64,000 nt of DNA from Norana najaformis. Lineage: Eukaryota > Annelida > Clitellata > Crassiclitellata > Hormogastridae. A program made the position numbers and the translations under genes. The notes under the pieces were generated by a model. The model was not told the origin of the DNA. It ran no database searches and saw only the letters and a list, made by a program, of their open reading frames with translations. The stretch spans positions 23,282,453-23,346,452 of the forward strand of contig OZ029916.1 in the NCBI GenBank assembly GCA_964023275.1, written 5' to 3'. Shown here in pieces: positions 1 through 11,999 of this stretch (the first letter of the stretch is position 1; each line of letters begins with the position of its first letter).

Positions 1-52
1 TTATTATTATTATTATTATTACTACTACTACTACTACTATTACTACTACTAC

Positions 53-110
<58 letters not shown>
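1..110. repeat. Trinucleotide microsatellite (TTA/ACT)n
   Basis: The window opens inside a run of TTA and ACT triplets that ends near base 110. It is a simple repeat with no coding sign and probably extends beyond the window. Confidence 0.95.
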
Positions 111-3014
111 ACACTTCTGTTGCAAGATTCTTGAAAGGCAACGAGTTTTATACATGCTGAAAAGAGATGTTTCTACTATTAAAGGACTCAGTGTAAAGAT
201 TGGATTTCAGTAATTATAATCTTCCACAAATGAAATTAAAAGTTGCTATAATATGCAAAACATGTTTTTACGTTTTTCCTTTCGCAGTGAATGGGGTTGA
301 ATGGTTAGATTTCGGCGATGACTTGTTGCCTCACGTGTACTGGTGTACAAATGACCTGACATGATCGAATCCAATACAGATCTACTTCCCTAAGATGCAT
401 GCCAGAAAGCACAGTTGAATCGACTTCTTTTTAGGCAACTGTGTAGCTGAATATTGGTCGACAATCTTTTCCACATATTTATTTCTATATATGTATATTG
501 CGGAAGTTGTAGTTTATCTTAGGAAAGCAAATACTGCGACTGATAGAAGATATCCTCGAAGACATCGAAGAACTCGGATTGAGCATGGCTGGAGATGTAT
601 TTATATGTGTAGCTGGACATTTATATAGCGCCATACTGGAACATCTCAGAAAAGCTAAAACGTGACTGTGTCACAAATGTAAACAGAAGGTAGATACACA
701 TAGATAGATACACAAAGACAGGCATGGAATGAGCAGCAGTGAATGGAAACCAATCAATTTCACCTATCAATGTCAGCTGGTGAACATCAGCAGCTAATGA
801 CGATCGTGGTGATGATGACAGTGGTAATGACGATGGCAACAGCGATCCTGGCGACGCCGAACTAATGCACGTAATCGTTGTTTATCCCGAATCTGGATGA
901 ATGTCTGTCCAGCAGGAACGCCATCAACGGATTCAGATTTAACGAGGGCGCAAAGCCAGCACAATCAATCAGACACTACACGTCCCTGTTAGGTCGTGTA
1001 TCTTCCAAATCCCTTACTCTAATCTTCATCTCACGACTCCACTGCTTCTCATCATCCTCCACTATCTCTGCAGACTTTCATTTCCATCTCTAATCTACGT
1101 GCTACTCTTCAGCAGACGATATAATCGACGCGGATCCTGAGACTGGGATCGGAGTGACCACGTGATCTAACCAGACAATTCATCACCCTCGCCAGCACAT
1201 GAACGAAATTCGATCAAACGAACGACTGAACGCCGACGACTTAATGAAAGTCACGAACAGCGATCTGCTAAGATTCGGAGATTTATTGAAGCGGAATATC
1301 TTTGTTCTTCTTCTTATTTCGCGATTTATGTAGCCCCAGCATCTTCCCTTGCCTTGCCTCGTTTTCTCTTAAATCATGCAATCTTGTGACATTTAACATC
1401 ATATCGCATAATCTCCGCATAGGAGATCATCTCGTGTTATTTACCACGTATTTAGACTTCCAGAGCAACACTATACCACTTTCGAGATAGGATTATTTAT
1501 CTGGAATGACCTTCCTCTGGTTGTTACACTGAGTGCTACGTTCGTGTTCCTTTTCAAAGTGTCATTTTCCACGGGGATCAGCCGGAAATGCACCAGAGTG
1601 AATAAAAATTAGGCGCTATACAAATTCTTTGCTGTATTACATAAAACTGAGTTACAGCGATATGGGTTAAAAGCATAGCATCCATAATTCTGCAAGATTT
1701 TAAGAGAATTATTTAAGCCTCATTCTCATTCGCGTCGGCAACAGTAAAAGAAAGAGAGAAGATGAGAATCGAAAGTATTTGAATTCGAGTTATGTGATGT
1801 ACTAAAAAATTACTTCGAAACGAGAGGAAAGAAGCAACGAACTAAATGTAGGAAAAATGAATGGCAAAGTTATAAACTGTAACAGTGAACATTAAATAGC
1901 CTATCATAACTCAGGTAATTCATGATCATAACTCGATAGACATACACTGTTTACCATGCCAATAAACAAACCATATAATATATCACAATTGGTTGTATAG
2001 ATTGTAAACTCACCAGTTCAGTTTTCCATTAGACCTAATTAAACACAATCCTATTGGTTACTCGTCCACTTCTTTTTACGCCAAGTCTGTATTATCATGC
2101 GGGCAGCTCTTAAAGATATCTTTCTAACGCTAGTTAACTTTTAAACATCGTAATGTCGATGTCAATATCTTAACGACTTTCTAATTTATATTAAGAAATA
2201 AATTCAACTCTATAAGTGGAATTTATGGATCTTGTAAGAGTTGAGGAGACAGTGATATTTGGGTCAGTCTGGTCATACAGCCAGTTTAATTCAATGGACG
2301 TTATGTATGTTGAAGGCCCACGTGCTGCCGCCTAACGACAGCTGTAGTAAAGACCACCGTACCTGACAGAGTCTATGAAGACTTGATGCTGGTATTCTGT
2401 ACACGTAATCTGATCTCGTCTGATCTGATTTAATTCGATGCAACCCAGTCAGATCTGGTTTAATCTGAACTTTGCGGCTAGTACTGTAGCTACCATTGTT
2501 TGATGGCATGATAATGTCGCCATATAAATTCTTTGCTTATCATCAGAATATTATCTAAAGTAATCCGATCCAATCAAGTCCGATCAAATTCGGTCAGATA
2601 TCTGATTTCCAATTTTTAATCGTGAATATCGAATCCATGATTTAATCTGTATTCTATTCTATTCGATTCTATTAATTCTATTCTGTAAAGTCCTTGACAT
2701 CAGTAATCTACATGAGAATAAGTCAAAGGTTATTTAAAAAAAACAGAACTGCCAACGATGTTTTAATCCGAAGCAGATGAGGTTGACAGACAGCGTAAGG
2801 CAGATAACCTAAATAATGACAAGCAGATGCAAATGCACGTCTTAAGGGCTGCCTTTGCTAAACAGCAGAAAGCCATACATTCCATAATTCTAAATCAAAG
2901 TTCAGAAATCTCGAGAATCAAATATCGTCTTCGTCGCTAGCAACAGGAGCTTATCAACCTGCTCGCGTACATATTTACATAATTAGATGTTGTCACGGTG
3001 GGTGACAGACTTAC
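111..3014. other. Aquaporin downstream intron or flank, no exon found
   Basis: This stretch lies 3' of the aquaporin exon that carries the second NPA box, so it should be intron or 3' flank of that gene. I looked on the minus strand for the last aquaporin exon, which encodes the final transmembrane helix, and did not find one; it may lie outside the window. At 2395-2600 short GATC-containing words recur, and 2645-2690 has a degenerate ATTCT run. No other gene is supported. Confidence 0.5.
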
Positions 3015-3095
3015 CCAGTGATGCGACCAAACTCCACTGACAAGCGCTGGGCCAAAGCTACGTGCCGGATTCATACTTCCGCCAGTATATGGAAT
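3015..3095 (-). CDS. Aquaporin, exon with second NPA box
   Basis: This 81-bp exon on the minus strand encodes 27 residues including [15 protein letters not shown], the second NPA half-helix of an aquaporin with the pore arginine. It follows an acceptor (GTTTAG) and ends at a donor (GTAAGT); both borders are phase 0. It joins directly to the exon at 5688-6239 with no missing residues when compared with the family. In classical vertebrate aquaporins such as AQP1 the equivalent exon is also 27 codons, so the two intron positions appear conserved. The intron between the two exons is 2592 bp. The downstream exon encoding the sixth helix and tail was not located. Confidence 0.93.
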
Positions 3096-4045
3096 CTAAA
3101 CAATTACCAAGTGCAGCAATATTCAGTGCTTAGCGCAACCGAAGACAAGACAGCATAAATTCAACAGTAAACTTCTATTTTTAGTACATATTTTCAATGG
3201 GTGCTATATAAATTCTCTGAATGAATGAGTGAGTAGATGGATCCATGAATAAAGGAACGAACGAATGAATCAAATACAAGACAAACACTATTCAACACGT
3301 GGACAACTTTGCTTAAGAGTAAAATGACTCTGAAACGCCTCTACTGAAATCGAGAATGTAGAATTGACGGGTGCTTTTATCGTCAATTTGCCATAGTGCT
3401 GAATACTTCGTCAAACAAGTGCATTGCTCAGTTGCAGTGCATTATTAGCAGCTACAGCTTTTGTATATGTCTAGGTCTACTCTAGGATAGCATCCTTCTC
3501 TGCACAATACGAAGAATAAACTTAAGTCGTACAGCAAGAACACGCACAAAACAAAAAATAGAACAATACAACTTTGCACTTGGTTAGTTTCTTGGTTAGT
3601 TCATACAGTGTTTTTCAATGCATCACAAAGCACTGCAAGTATCCGAACATCTAAAACTCACTGAGACCAGTATCTAGCACATTGCAGCATATTATAAACA
3701 TCTAGAGCTCATTACAGCCTGTCATAAACTGAGCTTCGAGAATGAAATTAATGGCTGTGGATCTTTGCATCATTTAGGCAGACACAGACATAGTGCACAG
3801 TAAACAGCTCGTGTTCACAGTAAACAGCTTGTGCTGTACACTTGTCGTACAAGTCGTGAAATGTACATCGTAAACAGCAGCCATCGTGGCTCTTGGCCGG
3901 GAGAAGTTGCTGCTCTTATTTGTTGTTGACTGTTGTTATCACTCAGGTCAATCCACAGTCTAAATCATTTTTCAGACGCTTTCCCTGATCCTTTTTTTAG
4001 ATCTTTTTTCTGGGCGCTTTGTCTAATTAGAAACGCTTGCGCAGT

Positions 4046-4109
4046 TATATATATATATAATGTATATGTGTGTGTGTGTTTGTTTGTGTGTGTGTCGGTG
4101 TGTGTGTGT
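4046..4109. repeat. (TA)n/(TG)n microsatellite
   Basis: A TA run followed by imperfect TG dinucleotides, inside the aquaporin intron and directly next to an inverted-repeat element. Confidence 0.9.
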
Positions 4110-4373
4110 ATGACTGTCGGGTAATCGATTTCAGGTTCTGTTCTCGAGTCTTCTTAAGGGAGGGATATGATGGTCGTCTTTTCTATGTGTTCACTTGATT
4201 GTCTGTCTGCCTGCCTGCCTGTTTATATATATATAGGCCTATATATAGACAGGCAGGCAGACAACCAGAGAGACAGATAGAGAACACGGCCATCTTGTTC
4301 TTCCCGAAACAAAACTCAGCTGACTTCAACCGAAGACGAAGATAGAAGCTGAAATCGATTACCCGACAGTCAT
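4110..4373. repeat. Foldback (inverted-repeat) element in aquaporin intron
   Basis: The left end starts ATGACTGTCGGGTAATCGAT and the right end is its reverse complement (ending near 4373). The arms stay recognisable but diverged inward and close on a strong inner palindrome at 4205-4265 made of GTCTGCCTGCCTGT and its complement around TAGGCCTA. There is no ORF. It looks like a small non-autonomous foldback or MITE-type element. I see no convincing target duplication. Confidence 0.7.
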
Positions 4374-5687
4374 CCGTTACTGCTTTCGATGTTTACACTG
4401 ATGTAATGTAAGTTGGAAGAGATACAACTAATAATGATGCAGTGTAGTGCATATTTATGAGGCGCCATTATCAAGCAGTAGAGCATACCATTGTAGATGA
4501 ACAGGTAAAGTGGTAAAGACAGACAGGTACAAGAGAAGTGGTAAAGAATAGAGACAAACAAATAAAAGGTCAACTGGTAAATAATAGAGGAAAATTATAA
4601 TACATAAATTGGTAAAGAATAGAAGCAAAATGATAAAAGTTGAAGCAGCATAAGCGAACTGGTCGGCCTAAATGTAGACTGGTAGAGGCAAAGCGACAAT
4701 GAGAAATCAGAAGGTCTGCGGGCGACATTTTGGATGCAATTCTCCAAGAGACCTAACATAGACGTAAGATAACCGAAGATTGAGAACTTGAGATAAGTAA
4801 GTGACCGAAGCCGTACATCACTATCTTTGTTTCGGCCGATCAGGTCCTTGGTTTATCCGATGTGTACACAAGTGCAGACCATCACACGAATGTTTCACAT
4901 CAAATGTACGCAATTCAAGTACATTCCTGCAAGTAACGTCCTTCGGCTACAGACATTGACGCAGCTGGAACGCTTTTGGCCATTACTTGTCTGGCAATTA
5001 AGTAATGGGTACCTATCTGTCAAGGCATCATAGGCCTAACTGTTCATTATCAGATATATATTGTTGTAAGAGTGCTTTAACCACAACAGTATCTGCTACC
5101 GACTGACGTTATTCTTTGGAGTGCATTTAAATTAATATGAATCCTATGGATAGCTTCCCAACCGCACAACATGTTTTTATTGCTATTCTCATCTACTTCT
5201 GAGGCCAAGGTCGTCTTTTAAACCTAATCAAATTCAACCAAAGAAAACCCGAAGAAAAGAAAATTTTAAAGAAAATGTCTTATTCATCAAAAAGAGGACA
5301 GATTATTAATTTTGCTTTTACATGATTTCATCTTGTCCCCTAGCGAACATACAACCGCGCCTCAGATTTAGGTGTAATGACATTGCGCGCGTTACAAGTG
5401 CTCTAAATAAATAATTAAATAAATAAATAAAATTATGCTTCTAAAAATCAGCGCTGTCTAAACTACAAAAACGATAATTTATCATGCCCCACTCATGCTG
5501 AAACGAAATAAATAGGAGGACAATGTCTTATTATCCAAAAGCAGCGCCATATAAATATTTAAAAGTGATATCTTGTATAACATCAACTTAAGTTTTTTCA
5601 ATAAATGCGCTGCATCAGACGTGCGGTGCACGTCAACTATAGCCGAGTATTTGTGTAGCGCTGTTAGGACAACAAAAATAGACTTAC

Positions 5688-6239
5688 TGCGAAGAGTGCC
5701 ATTGCTCCGTAGGTGAGTCCGATGATGACGGGTGAGGTGACGACCTCCTCCCGTCGGGTTTTCTCGGAGCAGGCGAACACGACGAACACGAGGAAGAACG
5801 TGGCGAAGAACTCGACTCCGAACCCATGGCTCTCGGCCACGTTCTCCGCCAGCAAAGTGCATCCGACGGTGCTCGGGTTCTTGGCTCGCAACTCGGCCGA
5901 AGTGATTCCGAGCACGAAGGCCGCTCCGAGAATTGCTCCGACGACCTGGCAGAGAAGATAGAGCAGCGATCGGATGACGCTGGCACGCCTCGTCGCCAGC
6001 AGGGCGACGGTCACGGCTGGGTTGACGTAGCCGTCGCTGACCGTGCGGATGCAGTAGAGGACGGCGACGTAGGTCAGTCCGAAGGCGAAGGCGATCTTGA
6101 CCGTGTCTGGACCGGTGCTGTAGCTGGACTGCGTCCAGGCGCCGCAGCCAAAGAGCACTAAGAACATCGTGCCGAGGAATTCGGCGATGAGAGAACGCCA
6201 GAAGCGCAGTCGGCGGATGTCCTCCTGAAGACGAGCCAT
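5688..6239 (-). CDS. Aquaporin, N-terminal exon
   Basis: A membrane channel of the MIP family. The exon encodes 184 residues from an ATG at 6239 to a GTAAGT donor at 5687 in phase 0. Helix 1 is about residues 14-34. The first half-helix has NPAVTV at 73-78, preceded by pore Phe53 exactly 20 residues before the Asn, as in AQP1. Further hydrophobic helices lie near 48-66, 90-112, 140-157 and 168-184. Joined to exon 3015-3095, the aromatic/arginine filter reads F53, A181, G190, R196, with Ala where water-specific aquaporins have His, and Tyr where the residue before the first NPA is usually His. This hints at a wider pore than a strict water channel. The exon is much richer in G+C than the surrounding DNA. 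The frame continues into the intron for only seven more codons. Confidence 0.93.
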
Positions 6240-6904
6240 CGCTGAACAGAACGACTCCTTGACTGACGCACAGAGTTTCCTTGGTTTCAGCTGTGGTCAA
6301 GAAGAACAGGCGTCTGTCTAAGGGTGAACTGTTACGCAGGGGTCATAAGGTTCAGTGAATGTGCAAGTTTGAGGTAAGGTAAAGTGAGGTGAGCAAGGCA
6401 CATTCAGATGAATCGACGGATTTATAAATTACATGTAAAGATCGAAGGGCTGTAAGGTTCATTGCCTATGCAAATTTAAAGTAAAGGGAAATTAAGTAAA
6501 TCAAAGTAACGTAGTTAAAGGTAATGTAAGGCATACCCCTCAGACGAATTGATTATATTATAAACAGGGTAAGGTCAAAGTATTGTCTGAGAAAGTTTAA
6601 AGAAAGCATAAAGCAATATTAAAATGAAGTCAATAATTTCTTAGTTATAAGTAAACTAAATCTGATTTGCAGACAATGAGAATTCCAGTGTTGTCTTATT
6701 CGAAATTTCCGTTGCTGGGTGCTACTGAGTTTTGCGAGCGTTCAACTGGTTGCAGGATCAACCTAAATCCCCATCGCAGACGCAGAGAAGGAATTCTAAA
6801 TATGGCGCCATCTACCAAACAAGAACGGGTTTGCGTTTTCGGCATCTACGTGTCTGTGAGTACTGCCCGGCGCAGAAGTTTTCCAGCTCTCTGAACTGGA
6901 CATT
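6240..6904. promoter_or_regulatory. Aquaporin upstream region, no gene seen
   Basis: This is the 5' flank of the minus-strand aquaporin start, so any promoter or 5' UTR should be here. The part 6360-6560 is full of AGGTAA/AAGTAA-like words. I cannot point to a TATA box or a start site. Confidence 0.3.
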
Positions 6905-7085
6905 ATTATTTCTGCGTTTATTAAGCTCCACTATCTAATAGCCAAGCATCAATCAATGGAGCTGAGCACATGTGAGTTAAGAATTTGCTGAAGGTTCCTG
7001 CACAGTAATCATCTGAGAGAAGGATCAAACCCGTACTGCCTGCGTTACAAGCCAAGCACTCGAACCTTTCTGCCACCGTGCTCCA
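6905..7085 (-). mobile_element. tRNA-derived SINE
   Basis: On the minus strand a tRNA-like head has an A-box-like TGGCAGAAAGG and a B-box-like GGGTTTGATCC. It is followed by a body and a tail related to the LINE 3' ends in this window. A second related copy is at 15757-15935. The reading as a SINE rests on the promoter boxes and the repetition. Confidence 0.55.
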
Positions 7086-7747
7086 AATTCGATATTCGAC
7101 GCAGAACCATGTACAAAGCGCTCTAATCAGACCTTTTAAACAGCGACATGTGAATTTTAAGCCACAATAAATTTCTTTCAAAGTCAGGCAGCAATTCATT
7201 GCGCTTGTACTTACAGTATATTCTATTATAGCAAGTAGGTCTACAAGAGATTGAGTCGGTGAAAGTTTGATTTCGCTGGAAAGCTGGCAGAATTAGAAGC
7301 GAGATCGAGCTGTGTATTTTGTATTGTAATTGAACTGGCTGTGGACAGTTGAGATGAATGCGCAAAAGAAACTCAAGACTTGAGGCGGACGTACTAGATC
7401 TAGCAAGCTGTGAACAATTGATTGCCTCTGTCGCCGATGAATATGTGAGGTGAGTTCGCGACAGAAATAAATAGGAACCGTCTACAACGTTTCTATTATT
7501 CTTTTGCCAGACGGCTCAGGGTCTAAGAAAAGGAAATCATTAGTCCCTTGCGCCCCATTCAAGGCATTGCGTGCTACAGCACAGTATTCCGCCCGGCTGT
7601 ATATCAACGCTTGGCTTTTGGCGGACTCTTAGTTGTCAGGAAAAGCAAGAAAACACAAGGCGAACAAACGCACGTGCATCTTTTCAGTCGCTTCGCATTT
7701 TATGCTTTTGGTTTTGAAGGAGTTCGTGACAGCATGAAGACATCGGG
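7086..7747. other. Intergenic, nothing recognised
   Basis: No ORF with family features, no RNA gene and no clear repeat was found here. Confidence 0.5.
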
Positions 7748-7912
7748 GTCAATGTGTGGCTCTCATAGTCAATGCTAGTGCCTCAGAGTCCATGCGTGTT
7801 CCTCACAGTCAATACTGTTCCTCATAGGCAATATGTGGGCCTCAGAGTCATTATGTGGGCCTCAGAGTCAATGTGTGTGTCGCGGAGTCACTGTGTTCGC
7901 CTCATAGTAAAA
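7748..7912. repeat. Degenerate minisatellite, about 20-21-bp unit
   Basis: Seven or so diverged copies of a unit resembling CCTCAGAGTCAATGTGTG follow one another. Copies differ at several positions, so the array is old. Confidence 0.75.
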
Positions 7913-9483
7913 CTACAGCCATATAATTTTATGCGTAAGCATCTAAGACTTGATGTATTTCTGCTGCTAAAATGAGAGTCCCTTGCGAACCACTTCACTG
8001 CTTTCTGGGTGATCTACGTCGATAGTTCATTGCGTAGTGGCTCGCTATAGTCGTCGGTTGATCCTCCGTCTGTTGGACAGTGGAATTTATTTGTGTAATA
8101 TTTTTTTATGAACCAAAACATTCGCATGAACTACGTTGGTCCTAGAGACACAGCATGTCCACTTCTAATATATGTAGTATTTATATTGCGCCTTATGTCA
8201 TCATTTATGGCATACGTATCAATAATCAGGTGAACATTGTTGGAAATGTAGACCAATTTTGGTTTAAAACCAACTTAAATCTGAAAATTTCTTTACTGAA
8301 TTTAGCAGTTGTATCTGTCTGCCTGTCTGTCTGTCTGTTTGCCTTTCTCTGAAAATAGATTACAAAGATCAAACGAGCTGCAAAGGGCGAATGGTTTGCT
8401 CCACTGGAACACGCGTTTCCGACGTTTTGTAAACGGGATCGCTGAAGCCGAAGTAGAAGGCCTTTCTTGTCTTGCTGAAAACTGATGTCCCTCTTGGCGA
8501 ATACATCAGCTCAGCAGGGAACACTGAAGCACAGACGACCGAATGTCTGTCGGCGTATAAGCCTACTCGGGTGCATCCAACACACACACACAAACACACA
8601 TCGTCTCAAGTGACTTCCATTGAATCCCCCCTCTATACTGAACCTCCGTTCGGCCGGTCGACTGAGCAAGATGGTTTCTCAAAGTAGGCTACTCCTTCGA
8701 CCATCGACCCTTTGCTCTGTTGGATCGCCATCGACACATGCCCGCGTATCGTGATTCTAGTGTCGTGGACAATTAATCCGAGGGGATTAGGTAAAAACTG
8801 AGCGTCCTAGTATGGACCGACTTAGCCTTAAAGATAAGCATTATGTTAACCATTTCTAGTCAAATGATCGTTATTAATGTGAACGATTTAACTGCTGTCA
8901 CATAATAGTGCTGAATATTCCTTTAAATGCGCTATGTAATATATTCTGCAAACAAGAATTCTGAAGAACGTAAAACTAATCGTAAGCTACCAAGATCCTG
9001 CCACTCCATTTGTTTAAGGATATCGATGCCTATGTTAAGATGTTATATTACGCTATTGTTATAGTTATGTTGTTATAGTACGCTATACAATAAAGTCAGG
9101 CAAGACAATGTAGAGTAAGATAATGTACGGCACAGTTAGGTAATGTTAAGTTAGGTAAGATATGGTAAAGTAAGGTAGGGTAAAGTCTGTTGATTTTTTG
9201 GTAAATGCTAGCAGATTCTTCGGCTGAGGCTGCTCACAGAAGTCACAACGACCAAACATCTGATATCATTTCACTTTGTTTGAATGGCTAAGCAACAAAC
9301 TCCGCATTCAGCAGTTGAACAGATAACTAGCGGTAAAGGTTTGGCTGCTTTGGTGGAAGGAAGAAACTATTTAGCAGGGAGTTTACCTACACCTTTGTTT
9401 ACTGATCCAATAGTTGGACATCAGAAAAAAGCAGACGAATAAGAGAAACACAGACAGAGACTGTTGTTGAGGCTGCTGTGGCA
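7913..9483. other. Intergenic, nothing recognised
   Basis: Gene-free as far as I can see. It holds a short (CA)n at 8581-8601, and 9100-9185 is a degenerate run of GGTAA/AAGTTAGG-like words. Small ORFs here have no family features. Confidence 0.5.
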
Positions 9484-9504
9484 TGTGTGTGTGTGTGTGA
9501 GTGT

Positions 9505-9559
<55 letters not shown>
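9484..9559. repeat. Compound (TG)n-(GA)n microsatellite
   Basis: A TG run is followed by an uninterrupted GA run. The translated Leu-Ser repeats on the other strand are artefacts of the repeat. Confidence 0.95.
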
Positions 9560-10089
9560 AATACTTTGATATTATGCTAACATATTTATAATATATACGC
9601 ATATGTATATACTATATGCATCAATATATAGTATATAAGAAGTATATATCTCTAGACCTATCTCTCTCTCTCTATTATATATATATTCAAGGGCGTCGGC
9701 ACGGGCAAAGCATGGGCGGCATACCATCCAATGGCCCACTTATGACATTACTGGTAAATATTTTGGTGCCTAATTTTTCTAGGTGAGCAAAAATCCTGGG
9801 AGGTATGTTGGGAAAAGGAAAAAAAAGTAAGGTAAGTCATCCATCCAAAATGAAAGACGTTTGTGAAGGATGACTCAAAAGCTACCAACGAAAATCGCGA
9901 CAAGCAAAGAGAGGCAATCAAATTATTTTTATTAATATCAATTTTATTATTATTATTAATTAAGTATTTAATTAATTAGCTTCTATCGCGCCGGTGTCCA
10001 TTGAACGACTGTTCACCAAAACCAAGCCTCAATCAGGTCAGGATCAGGTAGATCAGTCCACTATGACAGGAAGCAGGGAGGCAGCCTAT

Positions 10090-10570
10090 GAGAGTTAAGC
10101 AGTTTGAAAAAGGTAAGTATTAAGAGCGAAATAAAACAACGGCTGCTCAAATGAGTGACAAGACAAACTGTCAGACGAAATGTAAATGTGAGTGTCCTCA
10201 GCACAGAAATGATGTTCTAGTGATTGATTGTCCAGCAGTGTACCTAGAAGTGTGATGTTTAATGTAAAAAAGCCGGACCAAGTACGGGATCCTGAGGACC
10301 ACAACATGTCAACAAACCATTAGACGAATATTTACCATTCAGGTATACTGACTGAGTGTGTGGACTTAGATAAGTAAGGCGAGACCAGAAACTCCAAATC
10401 AGTGCTGGAGACGATACAAAATAGAGAGTGGTCCATAGTATCAAAAGTAGCAGACAAATCAAGAAGATCAAATGTTGTCACCTTATCCTTATCTTTAGCA
10501 CACATGATGTTATTATGAAACAGAAAGAAGGTCAGATTGGGTATATTATAGACAAGTGACATCAAAGGAC
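10090..10570 (-). pseudogene. LINE reverse transcriptase fragment, decayed
   Basis: Minus-strand translation gives TFDLLDLSATFDTMDHS, the first catalytic block of L2/CR1-type reverse transcriptases. A broken piece follows matching the region up to the VLGP motif. Frameshifts and stops separate the parts, and no complete domain is left. It is a 5'-truncated, inactive non-LTR retrotransposon copy. Confidence 0.75.
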
Positions 10571-10704
10571 GTAGAGCACAAACTTTCTTACTTTACCCTC
10601 TTCTGTATCCGTTCGTCAGTAGCCCTCATTGTCTAAACGATGCCGACACCTAGGACCCTTTCTGCATTGTGTATATGCAGCTATATAGAAAGTTACGGAG
10701 AGCT

Positions 10705-10762
10705 AGAGGGAGAGAGAGAGAGAGAGAAAAAAAAAAAGAGAGAGAGAAAGAAAGAGAGCGAG
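10705..10762. repeat. Purine-rich (GA)n/A-tract
   Basis: Almost pure A and G on the plus strand, with a GA run and an A tract. Low complexity. Confidence 0.85.
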
Positions 10763-11109
10763 CCAGTCGACGAGCGATTATCACCTGCCAGTCATAGATC
10801 TACTAGAAATTGCATCCTTTAATGATGCCGTAATTGACAAGAGACTCGGCAACACATCCCTTGCCCCACCTGGAGAGAGACAGATACTGAGGCAGTGAAT
10901 AAGACGGACAGAGACATAGATAGAGCTTACTTACCTCCTGCCTGAACTGAGACGTCGCTCTTTTCCGCTCCAGCGTGAAGCGCGATCTGAAGAAGGAAGG
11001 CTCTGTGTGTGTATGTGTGTCTTCGTCGTCTTCCGCTGATCACCTCAGGTCTCTTCACAGCCCCGACCGACAGGCGGCGCCGCTATCATCCACCAACCGA
11101 AGTCCAATC

Positions 11110-11265
11110 CGAAGCTCAGCCGCAGCAACAACCTGTCCACATTCCACAGCAGCCTCAGCAACAGCGCCAGTGGCAATGCCAGCAGTGCCAGCTTTACTAA
11201 GCCAATATCAGCAGCAGCTGGAAGGCTCTCTTAGGATGCACAGAAAGCAACGACCGCAGGAACTA
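11110..11265. repeat. CAG-rich low-complexity stretch
   Basis: Imperfect CAG/CAA triplets make glutamine-rich short ORFs on the plus strand. The ORFs have no other protein features, and I do not call a gene. Confidence 0.5.
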
Positions 11266-11454
11266 GCAGCATCTGGTCGACATTCAAAGTACAAAGCTAG
11301 ATCAAATAATATACAAAGACCACACACTACCAGAGACCGACCTCTAACCAACATATAAAATATCTAATACAAAGTAATATCATATAATAACATCTCATAC
11401 ACAATTAGCCGGACAGCAACATGTACATCAATTTCTGTAGAGGGATACGCCTAT

Positions 11455-11640
11455 AGATGAGTACGACACGGTAGAGTGCTGGCATTGGAATCCAACGGAT
11501 TCAATCCTCCGGCTACTTTGGATGCCCAGTAAGGATGCTGCATAGCGACCTTGGTCATGTTGTTAATGAACGACTGCGTCTGTTACCACCCGGTGTAATT
11601 TGGCATCACCATCAAGTAATCGGCACCTCATAGGGTGTAC
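11455..11640 (+). mobile_element. tRNA-derived SINE-like repeat
   Basis: The plus strand has an A-box-like GACACGGTAGAGTGCTGG and, about 30 bases later, a B-box-like GGATTCAATCC, spaced as in a tRNA gene. The segment cannot fold as a good complete tRNA by eye, so a SINE head or tRNA pseudogene is more likely than a functional tRNA. Confidence 0.45.
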
Positions 11641-11990
11641 TACTGTAAAAGGCTTTGAAATTCTTTCATTGCTAACTTAATGGTCCTAGTGAAGAAAATA
11701 AATCGCCTTTCCACGTCCTCAGTATGGGATACTAGAGACTTCACTTCCTCTGTGAGGCTCCCTAAAAGGCAATATATAAATTTTAAAATATTTGCGCCAT
11801 TTTTGACGTTTCTGTTGTCGATGTCTGATTCGTTATCCATTCTCCCTAAATGATGACACAAGTCCTTGAGGAATCGCAGCATGGGACTCCAATCCTTGTA
11901 TAACAACAGAAAGTATAGTATCACTTTAGCACTGAGACTATTATAAAGATCTACTCTACTTATTAGCATGAGGTCTGTACTTTGCTGCAT
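11640..11990 (-). CDS. Hypothetical 116-residue ORF
   Basis: This minus-strand ORF starts with ATG and has an in-frame stop just upstream, so it would be a complete 116-residue protein. It is helical in character and rich in Leu, Lys and Glu, with no signal peptide and no motif I recognise. No splice sites or poly(A) signal clearly belong to it. It may be chance or part of an unknown repeat. Confidence 0.2.
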   Translation of the reverse strand: MQQSTDLMLISRVDLYNSLSAKVILYFLLLYKDWSPMLRFLKDLCHHLGRMDNESDIDNRNVKNGANILKFIYCLLGSLTEEVKSLVSHTEDVERRFIFFTRTIKLAMKEFQSLLQ

Positions 11991-11999
11991 TCGAACTGT

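Noticed and set aside
5482-6300. 272-codon minus-strand open frame over the aquaporin exon
   Set aside because: It overlaps the true aquaporin frame. Its protein is Arg/His-rich nonsense, whereas the other frame has NPA and membrane helices.
10975-11358. Gln/Ser-rich plus-strand ORF
   Set aside because: CAG-rich low complexity; no second line of evidence for a gene.
11465-11520. Possible functional tRNA gene
   Set aside because: A- and B-box-like words are present, but a full cloverleaf could not be drawn by eye; a SINE head fits better.
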